Counted from the first letter of the stretch, positions 1-8,239 are shown. The stretch: 29,307 nt of DNA from JBGFRR01 sp041695045 (GCA_041695045.1 JBGFRR010000073.1:1-29307); one strand, 5' to 3'. Notes: generated by a model from the letters alone, not told the origin. Numbers and translations: made by a program.

Positions 1-2
1 CT

Positions 3-389
3 AATCGATTTGCACTCACTTGGATTCCGTACGGCTCGGTCGTGCATAGAACAACGAACGGCCAGACGGTAACGCCGGTTGCCGACATCTACGAAACGGG
101 TGACGCATTCGTTGTGAAACTGGACATGCCGGGCGCAACGAAAGAATCGATGAACGTCAACGTTCAGCCCGGAAGTCTCACGATACGAGCGGCAATAGCA
201 CCATATCACCGGCAGCCGCTCAGCGTCCTCCATCAAGAGATGGGAAGCGACCGGTTCTATTATCGCAAATTTCATCTGGGGGACGGCATCGATTACAACG
301 CAGTCGATGCACAATTCCATGAAGGAGTGTTGACTGTTACGCTCCCGAAAGTGGAGTCGATCAAAACAAAACACATTACCATCAAGTAA
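3..389 (+). CDS. Hsp20/alpha-crystallin small heat-shock protein (5' end outside window)
   Basis: ATP-independent holdase chaperone of the cytoplasm that binds unfolding proteins and hands them to DnaK/ClpB. The reading frame is open to the left window edge. The first in-window start-like codon is GTG at 42, giving 115 aa, but no ATG is visible, so the true start probably lies upstream; family members are about 140-150 aa. The alpha-crystallin domain fills nearly the whole visible protein: VADIYETGDAFVV, then LDMPGATKESMNV, and near the C terminus the conserved GVLTVTLPK signature. The typical C-terminal I-x-I tail motif is present as ITIK at the very end. It precedes dnaK on the same strand, with a structured 190-bp gap. 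The fold is clear; only the start is unresolved. Confidence 0.85.
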   Translation, partial: NRFALTWIPYGSVVHRTTNGQTVTPVADIYETGDAFVVKLDMPGATKESMNVNVQPGSLTIRAAIAPYHRQPLSVLHQEMGSDRFYYRKFHLGDGIDYNAVDAQFHEGVLTVTLPKVESIKTKHITIK

Positions 390-429
390 CACCTAAAGTG
401 AAGGTAAAGTGAGTTCAAACGCACACGGT

Positions 430-500
430 GACGCCGTGCAGTGTCGAACGGCGTCTGGATGGAAGACGGCTGGGGAGGGGATGTGCCCCTTCTCAGCCGT
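430..500 (+). promoter_or_regulatory. Two consecutive hairpins in the hsp20-dnaK gap
   Basis: The 190-bp gap before dnaK contains a 7-bp stem (430-436 with 449-455). It is followed by a 15-bp, GC-rich stem (466-480 with 486-500, including three G-U pairs and a 5-nt loop). No T-run follows, so a classical intrinsic terminator is not supported. A competing stem (424-428 with 434-438) overlaps the first hairpin. No CIRCE-type inverted repeat (TTAGCACTC...GAGTGCTAA) was seen. The element may be a processing or attenuation site, or a leader affecting dnaK expression; its role is inferred only from predicted pairing. Confidence 0.4.
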
Positions 501-579
501 TGTTGTTACGAATCCCTTACGTGCGGTCGCTGGTTCATTCCACTACTCGACCGTTTACCTCAGAAAGGAGAGATGATTC

Positions 580-2511
580 ATGTCTGCAAAAACTGGAAAG
601 ATTATCGGTATAGACCTCGGCACAACGAACTCGGTCGTTGCGGTAATGGAAGGGAATGATCCGGTTGTTCTTGCCAACGCGGAAGGAAGTCGCACAACGC
701 CGTCCGTTGTCGCGTTTACCAAGACGGGTGAACGGTTGGTCGGTCAGGCGGCCAAGCGCCAGGCCGTTACCAATTCCCAAAACACGATCTTCTCCATTAA
801 GCGGTTTATGGGCCGCTTCTATGACGAGGTCACCGAGGAAATGAAACTCGTCCCGTACAAGGTGATCCGGGGGGAGAACAACACGGCCCGCGTGCAAATT
901 GGCGACCGTGTATACTCTCCGCCGGAGATTTCTGCCATGATCTTGCAGAAGATGAAGCAAACGGCGGAAGACTACCTTGGCACAAAAGTAACGGAAGCGG
1001 TCGTTACCGTTCCTGCCTACTTCAACGACGCCCAGCGCCAGGCGACAAAAGAAGCCGGCGAAATCGCAGGGTTGAACGTGCGTCGGATTATCAACGAGCC
1101 GACGGCAGCCGCACTCGCCTATGGCCTCGACAAGAAGGGGAAAGATTCCAAGGTTGCCGTGTTCGACCTCGGCGGCGGCACGTTCGATATTTCCATCCTC
1201 GAGCTCGGCGATGGCGTCTTCGAAGTGAAAGCGACGAACGGCGATACCCACCTCGGCGGCGACAACTTCGACCAGCGTCTGGTGGATTACATTGCCGATG
1301 AGTTCAAGAAGCAAGAAGGTATTGACCTCCGCAAAGACCCGATGGCGTTACAACGGTTGCGTGAAGCTGCCGAGAAAACCAAAATGGAACTCTCGCAGCT
1401 CATACAGACAGAAATCAATCTGCCCTTCATCACGGCAACGGCCGACGGTCCGAAGCATTTGACGATGACGATTACGCGTGCCAAGTTCGAGCAACTGGTT
1501 GAGGATTTGGTGAAGCGCTGCATTCCACCTGTGGAGAAGTGCTTGAACGATGCAGGCCTCCAGCCGCATCAGATTGACGAAGTAATCCTGGTCGGTGGCA
1601 TGACGCGTATGCCGCGTATCCAACAGCTCGTAAAAGAAATCTTCGGCAAGGAGGGGCACAAGGGCGTCAATCCGGACGAAGTCGTCGCAGTCGGCGCCGC
1701 AATCCAGGGCGGCGTGTTGACCGGCGAAGTCTCCGACATCCTGTTGCTCGACGTGACACCGCTGTCGCTCGGCATCGAGACGTTGGGCGGTGTGATGACG
1801 GTGATGATTCCCGCCAACACGACCATCCCGACGCGCAAGAGCGAGATCTTCTCGACAGCCAGCGACAATCAGCCGTCGGTGGAGATTCATGTGCTGCAGG
1901 GCGAGCGACCGATGGCCATCGATAACCGCACGCTCGGCAAGTTCCACTTAGACGGCATCCCGCCCGCGCCGCGTGGTATGCCGCAGATCGAAGTGACGTT
2001 CGACATCGATGCGAACGGTATGCTCCACGTGTCCGCGAAAGACAAAGCCACGGCCAAGGAGCAGTCGATCCGCATCACCTCCTCCAGCGGGTTGACGAAG
2101 GAGGAGATCGAGCGCATGAAAGCGGACGCGCAGGCACATGCAGCGGAGGACAAAAAGCGGCGTGAAGAGGTTGAGACCCGCAACCAAGCAGACACGCTTG
2201 TCTTCCAGACGCGTAAACAGCTTACCGACCTCGGTGATAAGATGCCGGCCGACGTGAAGGCGAAGGTTGAGCAAGCTGCGAACGCGTTGGAAGAAGCGCT
2301 GAAGGGCGGTACCATCAGCGACATCAAAGCGAAGATGGACGCCCTGAACGGCGCATGGAACGAGGCTTCGTCGAAGATGTACGAAGCCGCACGGTCTCAG
2401 CAAGCCGCCGGCGCTCCGACCGACGGAGGTACACAGCAGCAAACCGCGGGCGATCAGAGCAAGAAGGTCGAGAACGCGGACTTTGAGGTAGTGGATGATA
2501 AGGATAAGTGA
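580..2511 (+). CDS. dnaK: Molecular chaperone DnaK (Hsp70)
   Basis: ATP-driven Hsp70 that binds exposed hydrophobic peptides and cycles with DnaJ and GrpE in the cytoplasm. At 643 aa the length is normal for the family. The N-terminal ATPase domain (about residues 1-385) starts with IIGIDLGTTNSVVAVMEG and carries the phosphate-2 loop VFDLGGGTFDISIL and the adenosine motif ILVGGMTRMP. The substrate-binding domain (about 390-510) contains LLDVTPLSLGIETLGG. A helical lid follows, and the protein ends in an acidic EVVDDKDK tail like other bacterial DnaKs. The ATG at 580 has a good Shine-Dalgarno (AAGGAGAG at 565-572). No dnaJ or grpE is adjacent; the neighbours are hsp20 and clpB, suggesting a heat-shock cluster, although no known heat-shock operator was recognised. 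Confidence 0.99.
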   Translation: MSAKTGKIIGIDLGTTNSVVAVMEGNDPVVLANAEGSRTTPSVVAFTKTGERLVGQAAKRQAVTNSQNTIFSIKRFMGRFYDEVTEEMKLVPYKVIRGENNTARVQIGDRVYSPPEISAMILQKMKQTAEDYLGTKVTEAVVTVPAYFNDAQRQATKEAGEIAGLNVRRIINEPTAAALAYGLDKKGKDSKVAVFDLGGGTFDISILELGDGVFEVKATNGDTHLGGDNFDQRLVDYIADEFKKQEGIDLRKDPMALQRLREAAEKTKMELSQLIQTEINLPFITATADGPKHLTMTITRAKFEQLVEDLVKRCIPPVEKCLNDAGLQPHQIDEVILVGGMTRMPRIQQLVKEIFGKEGHKGVNPDEVVAVGAAIQGGVLTGEVSDILLLDVTPLSLGIETLGGVMTVMIPANTTIPTRKSEIFSTASDNQPSVEIHVLQGERPMAIDNRTLGKFHLDGIPPAPRGMPQIEVTFDIDANGMLHVSAKDKATAKEQSIRITSSSGLTKEEIERMKADAQAHAAEDKKRREEVETRNQADTLVFQTRKQLTDLGDKMPADVKAKVEQAANALEEALKGGTISDIKAKMDALNGAWNEASSKMYEAARSQQAAGAPTDGGTQQQTAGDQSKKVENADFEVVDDKDK

Positions 2512-2533
2512 TACTCTTTTTGTGTCATTCCGA

Positions 2534-2551
2534 TTCCGACGCAAGTCGGAA
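2534..2551 (+). terminator. Small GNRA-loop hairpin after dnaK
   Basis: A perfect 7-bp stem (TTCCGAC with GTCGGAA) is closed by a GCAA tetraloop 22 bp after the dnaK stop codon. The T-run lies before rather than after the stem, so Rho-independent termination on this strand is doubtful. It may stabilise the mRNA 3' end or be another dispersed hairpin. Confidence 0.3.
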
Positions 2552-2583
2552 GAAGAATCCGATTGTTAGTAGACTGATGGGAG

Positions 2584-2636
2584 CAAAAGGCGAGGGAGCT
2601 CCGCCAAGCAGCGCGGCGGACAAGCCTCGCCTTTTG
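2584..2636 (+). repeat. Dispersed hairpin repeat, copy 1 (upstream of DUF2442/DUF4160)
   Basis: The outer stem is 12 bp and perfect (2584-2595 with 2625-2636). An inner stem TCCGCC/GGCGGA sits in the loop. An almost identical copy lies at 3262-3312, in the same orientation, differing by one inserted C and one substitution. The two copies bracket the DUF2442/DUF4160 gene pair. The trailing CTTTTG could weakly support termination after dnaK. Confidence 0.85.
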
Positions 2637-2697
2637 GGCAGTTGAAAATCGGCGCATTTTTGGGTAAGATGAATGAGGGAGAAACGAAAGAAACGAA

Positions 2698-2982
2698 ATG
2701 ATGCGACTCGTTGAGGTGCAAGCGCGACCCAACTATCGACTGTGGCTTCGGTACGATGATGGCGCAGAAGGTGAACTTGATCTCTCCGACTTAGTGGGGC
2801 GGGGAGTCTTCAGTCACTGGAACGATCCAAAGAACTTTGAACGCGTGTATATTGGAGACTTTGGTCAAATCTCGTGGTCTGACGAGTTAGACATCTGCCC
2901 TGATTCCGCCTATCTCGATATTACGGGTAAGAAGCCAGAGGATATTTTCCCCGGTCTACGACAGGTGAAGAATCTTGCCTGA
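2698..2982 (+). CDS. DUF2442 family protein (partner of DUF4160)
   Basis: Small 94-aa protein of the DUF2442 family. Diagnostic segments are a beta-hairpin ending in YDDGAEGELDLSDL, a VFSHWNDP stretch, and ISWSDELDICPDSAYLDI, matching the family's conserved W-x-x-x-x-DICPD pattern. The molecular function is unknown. It is typically encoded beside DUF4160, and the pair has a toxin-antitoxin-like organisation; assigning antitoxin or toxin roles here is an inference. Two in-frame ATGs (2698, 2701) are possible starts; the nearest purine-rich sequence (GAGGGA, 2675-2680) is too distant to be a strong ribosome site. It overlaps the next gene by 8 nt, implying co-translation, and the pair is flanked by direct hairpin repeats. 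Confidence 0.85.
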   Translation: MMRLVEVQARPNYRLWLRYDDGAEGELDLSDLVGRGVFSHWNDPKNFERVYIGDFGQISWSDELDICPDSAYLDITGKKPEDIFPGLRQVKNLA

Positions 2983-3235
2983 GATCAGTCGATTCTTCGG
3001 AATAGTCATCCGGATGTATTTTCGGGAACATGGTGCCCCTCATTTCCACGCAACCTACGGAGAGCATGACGCAAAGATCAATATTGAAACACTTACTGTT
3101 CTTGAAGGGTCGCTTCCGTCTCGAGCGTATGGCTTGGTTGTTGAGTGGGCTTCGATGCATCGCCAAGAGCTCAAAGAGAATTGGGAAAGGGTCTTACACC
3201 ATCAACCGTTAATGAAGATTGCACCTTTGGAGTAG
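2975..3235 (+). CDS. DUF4160 family protein
   Basis: An 86-aa protein beginning MPEISRFFGIVIRMYF, followed by HGAPHFHATYGEHDAKI, the hallmark histidine-rich segment of DUF4160. A helical half follows with GSLPSRAYGLVVEWASMH and QELKENW. The biochemical activity is not established. The start is TTG at 2975, inside the 3' end of the DUF2442 gene (8-nt overlap), which fits the conserved N terminus exactly. A toxin-antitoxin-like two-gene cassette is the likely unit. The downstream copy of the hairpin repeat (3262-3312) may serve as terminator. Confidence 0.87.
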   Translation: MPEISRFFGIVIRMYFREHGAPHFHATYGEHDAKINIETLTVLEGSLPSRAYGLVVEWASMHRQELKENWERVLHHQPLMKIAPLE

Positions 3236-3261
3236 TAGCAAAAGGATCAAGAAGAATAGTG

Positions 3262-3312
3262 AAAAGGCGAGGGAGTCCGCCAAGCCGCGCGGCGGACAAG
3301 CCTCGCCTTTTG
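3262..3312 (+). repeat. Dispersed hairpin repeat, copy 2 (downstream of DUF4160)
   Basis: The outer 11-bp stem (3262-3272 with 3301-3311) is perfect, with inner stem GTCCGCC/GGCGGAC. It is nearly identical to 2585-2636 and in the same orientation, so the DUF2442/DUF4160 cassette sits between direct copies about 675 bp apart. The TTTTGTTTC tail after the stem is compatible with intrinsic termination on the plus strand. Confidence 0.85.
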
Positions 3313-3352
3313 TTTCGATGAAGGGGCTGAGAACGCGGAGTTCATAAGTCCG

Positions 3353-3684
3353 CTACAACAGGATAAGTAATCCATCATCATCTTGGTCATTGAAAGAATG
3401 GATGAGTGGGATGTTTTTACGAAGAAGGCTTTCAATCTCCGCAGTGGAACAATTGCCGCGACGAATCCAAATCACTCGTGGGGGAACCCACGCAACGTGA
3501 CCAGGGCGTTAAAGTCGTTGTCCTTGGTAATCAGCGTGAAGCCGTTTACTCTGGCGTACGTCCAGACGGTGAGATCGTCAGCGTTCGTGAGGCCAAGATC
3601 GGCGCAATGCGCGCAATGAGGGAAGTCTGCAGCGAGGCTACGGGCAAGGGATGGGGAGAGATTATTATCGAAGAGGAACTTCAC
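3353..3684 (-). pseudogene. DUF5615 (PIN-like) toxin-like gene, frameshifted
   Basis: The first frame gives 70 aa starting MKFLFDNNLSPSLARSLA with the family features DLGLTNADD and FTLITKDNDF (acidic PIN-like active-site residues), then stops after GFPHE. Moving by one base at the five-base G run (3480-3484, plus strand) restores the expected continuation: PRVIWIRRGNCSTAEIESLL and about 22 more residues to a stop at 3353, giving the normal family length of about 112 aa. So a single-base deletion in a homopolymer, or a sequencing error there, breaks the gene. It is co-oriented with the DUF433 antitoxin gene and overlaps it by GTGA (start GTG at 3684). It would be a PIN-like ribonuclease toxin if intact; activity is inferred from family only. 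Confidence 0.8.
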
Positions 3685-3908
3685 ATCGGCGAGATGAGGG
3701 TACGATGCTCGTGGTCAGCTGCATAACTCAAGCATGCAAGAATATCCTTGTTGGTAAGGTCAGGAAAGTCCCGCAGAATCTCTTCATGGGACATGCCTGA
3801 GGCGAGATAGGAAAGAACATCGTACACGGTTATCCGCATCCCGCGTATGCAAGGCTTACCGCCGCGCTTGCCCGGTTTGATGGTGATAATATTTTTGTAA
3901 TCGTTCAT
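3681..3908 (-). CDS. DUF433 antitoxin-like protein
   Basis: A 75-aa DUF433 protein (MNDYKNIITIKPGKRGGKPC, then IRGMRITVYDVLSYLASGMS and EEILRDFPDLTNKDILACLS). The family has a winged-helix-like DNA-binding fold related to the antitoxins of VapBC-type systems and is usually paired with DUF5615. The ATG at 3908 fits the family N terminus; a TTG at 3953 would add 15 residues unlike the family. Its stop codon overlaps the GTG start of the DUF5615 gene (GTGA). It is divergent from clpB, so the 97-bp gap must hold both promoters; no confident boxes were seen there. With the toxin frame broken, this antitoxin is probably orphaned. Confidence 0.88.
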   Translation of the reverse strand: MNDYKNIITIKPGKRGGKPCIRGMRITVYDVLSYLASGMSHEEILRDFPDLTNKDILACLSYAADHEHRTLISPM

Positions 3909-4005
3909 CGTTTTTGATGCGGTCAATGTAGCGAGTAGAGTGTTGAAATGCAACTCTACGATTACTCTTCAAATAACAAAACCTTGGTGAGAGAATTTTT
4001 TTCCT

Positions 4006-6639
4006 ATGAACTTCAACAAATTTACCATCAAGTCCCAAGTAGCTGTCCAGAACGCACAGGAGATTGCGTCGAGCTACGGCAATCAGGCCATCGAGCCTGA
4101 GCACCTACTTGCTGCGTTGATTCAGGACAGCGAAGGGATCGTTGTGCCGATTCTCCAAAAAGTCGGCGCGAACGTCAACTTCATCAAGATCAAAATCAAC
4201 GAGGCGCTCGAACGCCTGCCGAAAGTCCAGGGCGCGGGGGTGGGAAATCAGCATCTCTCGCCCGCGCTGGTCCAGCTCTTTGAAACGGCGCAGAAAGAAG
4301 CCGAGCAGCTCAAAGACGAATACATCAGCACCGAGCATCTCCTGCTGGGGATGCTTGCCGGAAAATCGACTGCCGCGCGCTTGCTGACCGATCAGGGTGT
4401 ATCAAAGGATGGCGTCTACAAAGCCCTCAAGGATGTCCGCGGCAGCCAACGGGTAACCGACCAGACGCCGGAAGAGAAGTATCAGGCCTTGCAGCGGTTC
4501 GGTCGCGACCTCAACGACCTCGCGCGCAAAGGGAAGCTTGACCCGGTCATCGGTCGGGAAGACGAAATCCGTCGCGTGCTGCAAGTTCTCTCCCGCCGCA
4601 CGAAGAACAACCCCGTCCTCATCGGCGACCCAGGCGTCGGGAAGACCGCCATCGCGGAAGGCATCGCGCATCGCATCGTGCAGGGCGATGTGCCGGAGAA
4701 TCTCAAGACCAAACGGATCATTGCGCTCGACATGGGCACGCTTGTAGCGGGCACGAGCTTCCGCGGGCAGTTTGAAGAGCGGCTCAAGGCTGTGCTCAAG
4801 GAAGTGACGGAATCGAACGGCGAGATTATCCTCTTTATCGATGAGCTGCACACGCTCGTCGGTGCCGGTGCCGCTCAAGGTGCCGTCGATGCTGCCAACA
4901 TGCTGAAGCCTGCCCTCGCGCGTGGCGATCTGCGAGCCATCGGTGCAACGACCATCGACGAGTATCGCAAACACGTTGAAAAAGACCCGGCATTGGAGCG
5001 TCGCTTCCAGCCTGTGCTTGTGGATGAGCCAAACGTGGAGGATACAATTTCTATTCTGCGCGGATTGAAGGAGCGTTACGAGGTTCACCACGGCGTTCGC
5101 ATCACCGACGGGGCGATTGTGGCTGCGGCTCAACTCAGCCATCGCTACATCTCCGATCGGTTCTTGCCGGATAAGGCCATCGACCTTGTCGACGAAGCTG
5201 CGTCCAAACTCCGCATCGAAATCGACTCGATGCCCGAGGAGCTTGACGGCGTCGAGCGGCGCATCAAGCAACTGGAGATTGAGCGCGAAGCGGTGAAGCG
5301 CGAACAGGACGAAGAATCAAAGTCTCGACTCTCCGAAATCGAACAGGAATTAGCTGAATTGAACCAACAGCGCTCCGAACTGCGTGCTCACTGGCAGCTT
5401 GAAAAGGAACTCATCCAAGCCATTCGGAAGATGAAAGAGGAAATTGAGAACGCCAAACTTGAAGCCGAGCAGAAGGAACGGCAGGGGGATTTCGGTCGGG
5501 TTGCCGAGCTGCGCTACGGCGTGATTGCCAACCTCGAAAAGAAGGTGAAAGACGCTTCGGCGAAATTGGCGGAGGTCCAGCGTGACCGGAAGATGCTCAA
5601 GGAGGAAGTAGACGCGGAAGACATCGCGGAGATCGTCGCAAAGTGGACTGGCATTCCCGTGCAGCGGATGTTGGAAAGTGAACGCTCGAAGCTGCTGCAT
5701 CTGGAGGAGCGCATCCACGAGCGGCTGGTTAATCAGGACGATGCCGTCCGCGCTGTGGCCGATGCGATTCGCAGAAGCCGCGCGGGCTTGCAAGACGAGA
5801 AGCGCCCGATCGGGTCGTTTATCTTTCTCGGTAGCACCGGCGTCGGAAAAACAGAGCTTGCCCGCGCGTTGGCAGAGTTCCTGTTCGTCGACGAGAACGC
5901 GATGGTGCGAATCGACATGAGCGAATATATGGAGAAGTTCTCCGTCTCGCGCCTCATCGGTGCACCGCCGGGATACGTCGGCTATGAAGAGGGCGGACAG
6001 CTCACGGAAGCCGTTCGTCGCAAGCCGTACTCTGTTGTGCTTCTCGACGAAATTGAAAAGGCGCATCCGGAGGTCTTCAACGTGCTGTTGCAGCTGCTGG
6101 ATGAAGGCCGGCTGACCGACAGCAAAGGACGGACGGTGAATTTCAAAAACACCATCGTGATCATGACGTCAAATCTCGGCTCGCATCTTATTCAGGAGAA
6201 GCTGCAGTTTATAACGGAAGAAAATCGGGACGAGCTGATGGGCGACTTGCGCGTAAAGCTGTTCGACATGCTGCGGCAGACGATCCGGCCGGAGTTTCTC
6301 AACCGCATTGACGAGATTATCCTCTTCAAGCCGCTCACCATGTCGGAGATTGCGCAGATTGTCGACCTCCAGCTCAAGCAGGTGAAGCGGATGCTTGCTG
6401 CGAAAAATATCACGCTCGAATTCACAGACGAGCTGCGGGAGTGGCTGGCGAAAATCGGCTATGACCCGACGTTCGGCGCGCGGCCGCTCAAGCGTGTGAT
6501 TCAGAAGTACATCATTAATCCGTTCTCGCAGAAACTGCTCGAGGGTTCTGTCGGCGATGGAAATACGGTTGAGGTCAGCCTCGATGGCCGCGGCTCGGTG
6601 GAATTCATCACGCGGGCGAAGGCAGAGGTTGTTCAGTAG
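4006..6639 (+). CDS. clpB: ATP-dependent disaggregase ClpB
   Basis: Hexameric AAA+ disaggregase that cooperates with DnaK to resolubilise aggregates. The length of 877 aa is typical. Domain order: Clp N-domain (about 1-145), AAA+ 1 with Walker A GDPGVGKTAIAEG (about 207-219) and Walker B ILFIDELHTLVGAG, the long coiled-coil middle domain (about 400-530, rich in E/K/Q) that distinguishes ClpB from ClpA/ClpC, AAA+ 2 with Walker A GSTGVGKTELARALAE (about 610) and the pore/sensor stretch GAPPGYVGYEEGGQLTEAVR, and a C-terminal D2-small domain. The ATG at 4006 follows a weak GAGAGAA. It lies next to dnaK and hsp20. A clear intrinsic terminator follows at 6673-6714. Confidence 0.99.
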   Translation: MNFNKFTIKSQVAVQNAQEIASSYGNQAIEPEHLLAALIQDSEGIVVPILQKVGANVNFIKIKINEALERLPKVQGAGVGNQHLSPALVQLFETAQKEAEQLKDEYISTEHLLLGMLAGKSTAARLLTDQGVSKDGVYKALKDVRGSQRVTDQTPEEKYQALQRFGRDLNDLARKGKLDPVIGREDEIRRVLQVLSRRTKNNPVLIGDPGVGKTAIAEGIAHRIVQGDVPENLKTKRIIALDMGTLVAGTSFRGQFEERLKAVLKEVTESNGEIILFIDELHTLVGAGAAQGAVDAANMLKPALARGDLRAIGATTIDEYRKHVEKDPALERRFQPVLVDEPNVEDTISILRGLKERYEVHHGVRITDGAIVAAAQLSHRYISDRFLPDKAIDLVDEAASKLRIEIDSMPEELDGVERRIKQLEIEREAVKREQDEESKSRLSEIEQELAELNQQRSELRAHWQLEKELIQAIRKMKEEIENAKLEAEQKERQGDFGRVAELRYGVIANLEKKVKDASAKLAEVQRDRKMLKEEVDAEDIAEIVAKWTGIPVQRMLESERSKLLHLEERIHERLVNQDDAVRAVADAIRRSRAGLQDEKRPIGSFIFLGSTGVGKTELARALAEFLFVDENAMVRIDMSEYMEKFSVSRLIGAPPGYVGYEEGGQLTEAVRRKPYSVVLLDEIEKAHPEVFNVLLQLLDEGRLTDSKGRTVNFKNTIVIMTSNLGSHLIQEKLQFITEENRDELMGDLRVKLFDMLRQTIRPEFLNRIDEIILFKPLTMSEIAQIVDLQLKQVKRMLAAKNITLEFTDELREWLAKIGYDPTFGARPLKRVIQKYIINPFSQKLLEGSVGDGNTVEVSLDGRGSVEFITRAKAEVVQ

Positions 6640-6672
6640 TTGTTCGTACCAACCGTAAGGACTTCGCTCCTC

Positions 6673-6714
6673 ATCGGGCAGTCCACCGGAGTCGGACTGC
6701 CCGATGCTGTTTTT
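6673..6714 (+). terminator. Intrinsic terminator after clpB
   Basis: A perfect 12-bp stem (ATCGGGCAGTCC at 6673-6684 with GGACTGCCCGAT at 6694-6705) and a 9-nt loop are followed by GCTGTTTTT. Its position 34 bp after the clpB stop codon and before the next plus-strand gene is that of a Rho-independent terminator. Confidence 0.88.
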
Positions 6715-6749
6715 GCTCCCCGACGGAAATCTCAGTATGTTTCTACAAC

Positions 6750-8102
6750 ATGAAGCGTTCATCCCTTCTTGGCCATACACAGGAGTTGTTGGCAAGCATC
6801 CTCGCATCGGATTCAAACTCCGCTCGTACCCTCCCGGCCGATGGCCTCATCGACAAATTCTTTCGCGCCCGCAAGTACTTGGGCTCGCATGACCGACGCT
6901 TCATTGCCGAGACGACGTACGGAACGTTACGACATTTCCGTCGCGCACGTCTCGTTGCAGATACAGTTCTTACCGGTCGTAACCTCCAAGCAGGGAAAGA
7001 CGATGGCCTTGTGCTGACGATCATCGCGTATCTGATGCATTGCACGGGTGGGCAAAGGGTAGAAGGTTCCGACATCGTCGAGAAGCTTCATTCCCATATC
7101 TTGAAGCAGGAGATCGATGGCTTGCTCGATGCGATGCATCGCTTCCGGCTCCCGGTTGATGGCAGTCATCGCGAACGTATTGCCACAGAGCACTCCTTTC
7201 CCGATTGGATGGTTGACCACTTCGTTGATCAATTTGGTCTGGGGGAAACCGAACGCCTCTGTGTTGTGCTCAATGAGCAGGCCCCGCTCACGCTTCGTGT
7301 GAACACGCTCAAGACCACGGTGGAGGAGTGTCGCTCAAGACTTCGGTCGGAAGGTGTCAACACTCGGCCGACAGCGCTTTCACCGCTCGGACTGGTGGTA
7401 CCGAAGCGCATCAATATTTTTGGCCTCTCATCGTTCCGTGACGGGCTTTTCGAGGTGCAGGATGAGGGGAGTCAGTTATTGCCGCTGCTCGTTGATCCGA
7501 AGCCAACCACGAAGGTCCTCGATGCGTGCGCGGGGGCGGGCGGAAAGACCCTCGCGTTTGCGGCGATCATGCGAAACCGGGGAGAGGTGTTTGCAACGGA
7601 TGTGAACGACCGTCGGTTGGAGGAGCTTCGCCGCCGCATCCGCCGCGCCGGTGTCTCGAACGTACGGGTTCGTGAAGTGAGCGGAGTCGATGAGTTAGAA
7701 GAGGACTTCAAGGATTACTTCGATGTTGTCTTTGTGGACGCGCCGTGTAGTGGCTTGGGCACTATTCGCCGTAATCCTGGAATGAAATGGACAGTCTCAG
7801 AAGCCATGGTGAAAGAGCTTTCAGCGAAACAGACGCGCCTTCTTGAGACTTCGGCTCCGCTCGTCAAACAGGGCGGCAGATTGGTCTATGCCACCTGCAC
7901 GCTTCTGCGTGAAGAAAACGAAGAAGTGGTGCTGCGTTTTCTCTCGAAGTATCCTGAATTCACCTTACTCGATCCGGCCGAGCACGCTGCAAAGCTCCAC
8001 ATTCCCGATGCCGTCTCGGACCGCTTTATCAAACTCCTGCCACACCGCCACGGCACGGATGGTTTCTTCTGCGCCATGCTTCAAAAAGTTTCCTCAAAAT
8101 GA
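6750..8102 (+). CDS. rsmB: RsmB/NOP-family rRNA (cytosine-C5) methyltransferase
   Basis: SAM-dependent m5C methyltransferase, most like 16S rRNA methyltransferase RsmB; the exact target base is inferred. The 450-aa protein has an N-terminal NusB-like helical domain (about 1-150), a linker containing LRVNTLKTT, and the Rossmann domain with SAM motif VLDACAGAGGKTLAFA. The two family cysteines are in DAPCSGLGTIRRNPGMKW (motif IV, about residue 333) and YATCTLLREENEEVV (catalytic motif VI, about residue 383). The ATG at 6750 is 36 bp after the clpB terminator, so it must have its own promoter or rely on readthrough. The order with clpB before it and a DUF58 gene after it shows no functional link. 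Confidence 0.92.
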   Translation: MKRSSLLGHTQELLASILASDSNSARTLPADGLIDKFFRARKYLGSHDRRFIAETTYGTLRHFRRARLVADTVLTGRNLQAGKDDGLVLTIIAYLMHCTGGQRVEGSDIVEKLHSHILKQEIDGLLDAMHRFRLPVDGSHRERIATEHSFPDWMVDHFVDQFGLGETERLCVVLNEQAPLTLRVNTLKTTVEECRSRLRSEGVNTRPTALSPLGLVVPKRINIFGLSSFRDGLFEVQDEGSQLLPLLVDPKPTTKVLDACAGAGGKTLAFAAIMRNRGEVFATDVNDRRLEELRRRIRRAGVSNVRVREVSGVDELEEDFKDYFDVVFVDAPCSGLGTIRRNPGMKWTVSEAMVKELSAKQTRLLETSAPLVKQGGRLVYATCTLLREENEEVVLRFLSKYPEFTLLDPAEHAAKLHIPDAVSDRFIKLLPHRHGTDGFFCAMLQKVSSK

Positions 8103-8201
8103 TTCTTGCATCTCCAGCCACTCTTCGGTAGTTTCCCAAGTCAGCCGATTTCGCCGGTCGTGGTGAACTGCCAAAGGCAGAGTAATCATTGCGGTGTACG
8201 T

Positions 8202-8239
8202 ATCTGTGCAAATCCGCGCGAATCCGCTTAATCTGCGTC
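8202..8239 (+). repeat. About 10-bp tandem repeat ending at a start codon, copy 1
   Basis: Four imperfect units (ATCTGTGCAA, ATCCGCGCGA, ATCCGCTTA, ATCTGCGTC) run straight into the ATG of the DUF58 gene. A second array of the same family ends exactly at the uvrA ATG (9254-9292), and a third, on the other strand, precedes rnpB (21807-21833). No Shine-Dalgarno is present between array and start codon. Confidence 0.75.

Noticed and set aside
535..1314. Long open frame on the minus strand opposite dnaK (about 259 codons).
   Set aside because: It is a mirror of the strongly biased dnaK coding strand, gives a low-complexity protein with no recognisable motif, and overlaps a certain gene.
3320..3375. 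Resemblance of this stretch to the dnaK 3' end (shared GAGAACGCGGA and GGATAAGT words), as if the dnaK tail were duplicated like the uvrA tail.
   Set aside because: The second word lies inside the genuine 3' coding end of the frameshifted DUF5615 gene, spacing differs from dnaK and the intervening bases do not align. Chance similarity is more likely.
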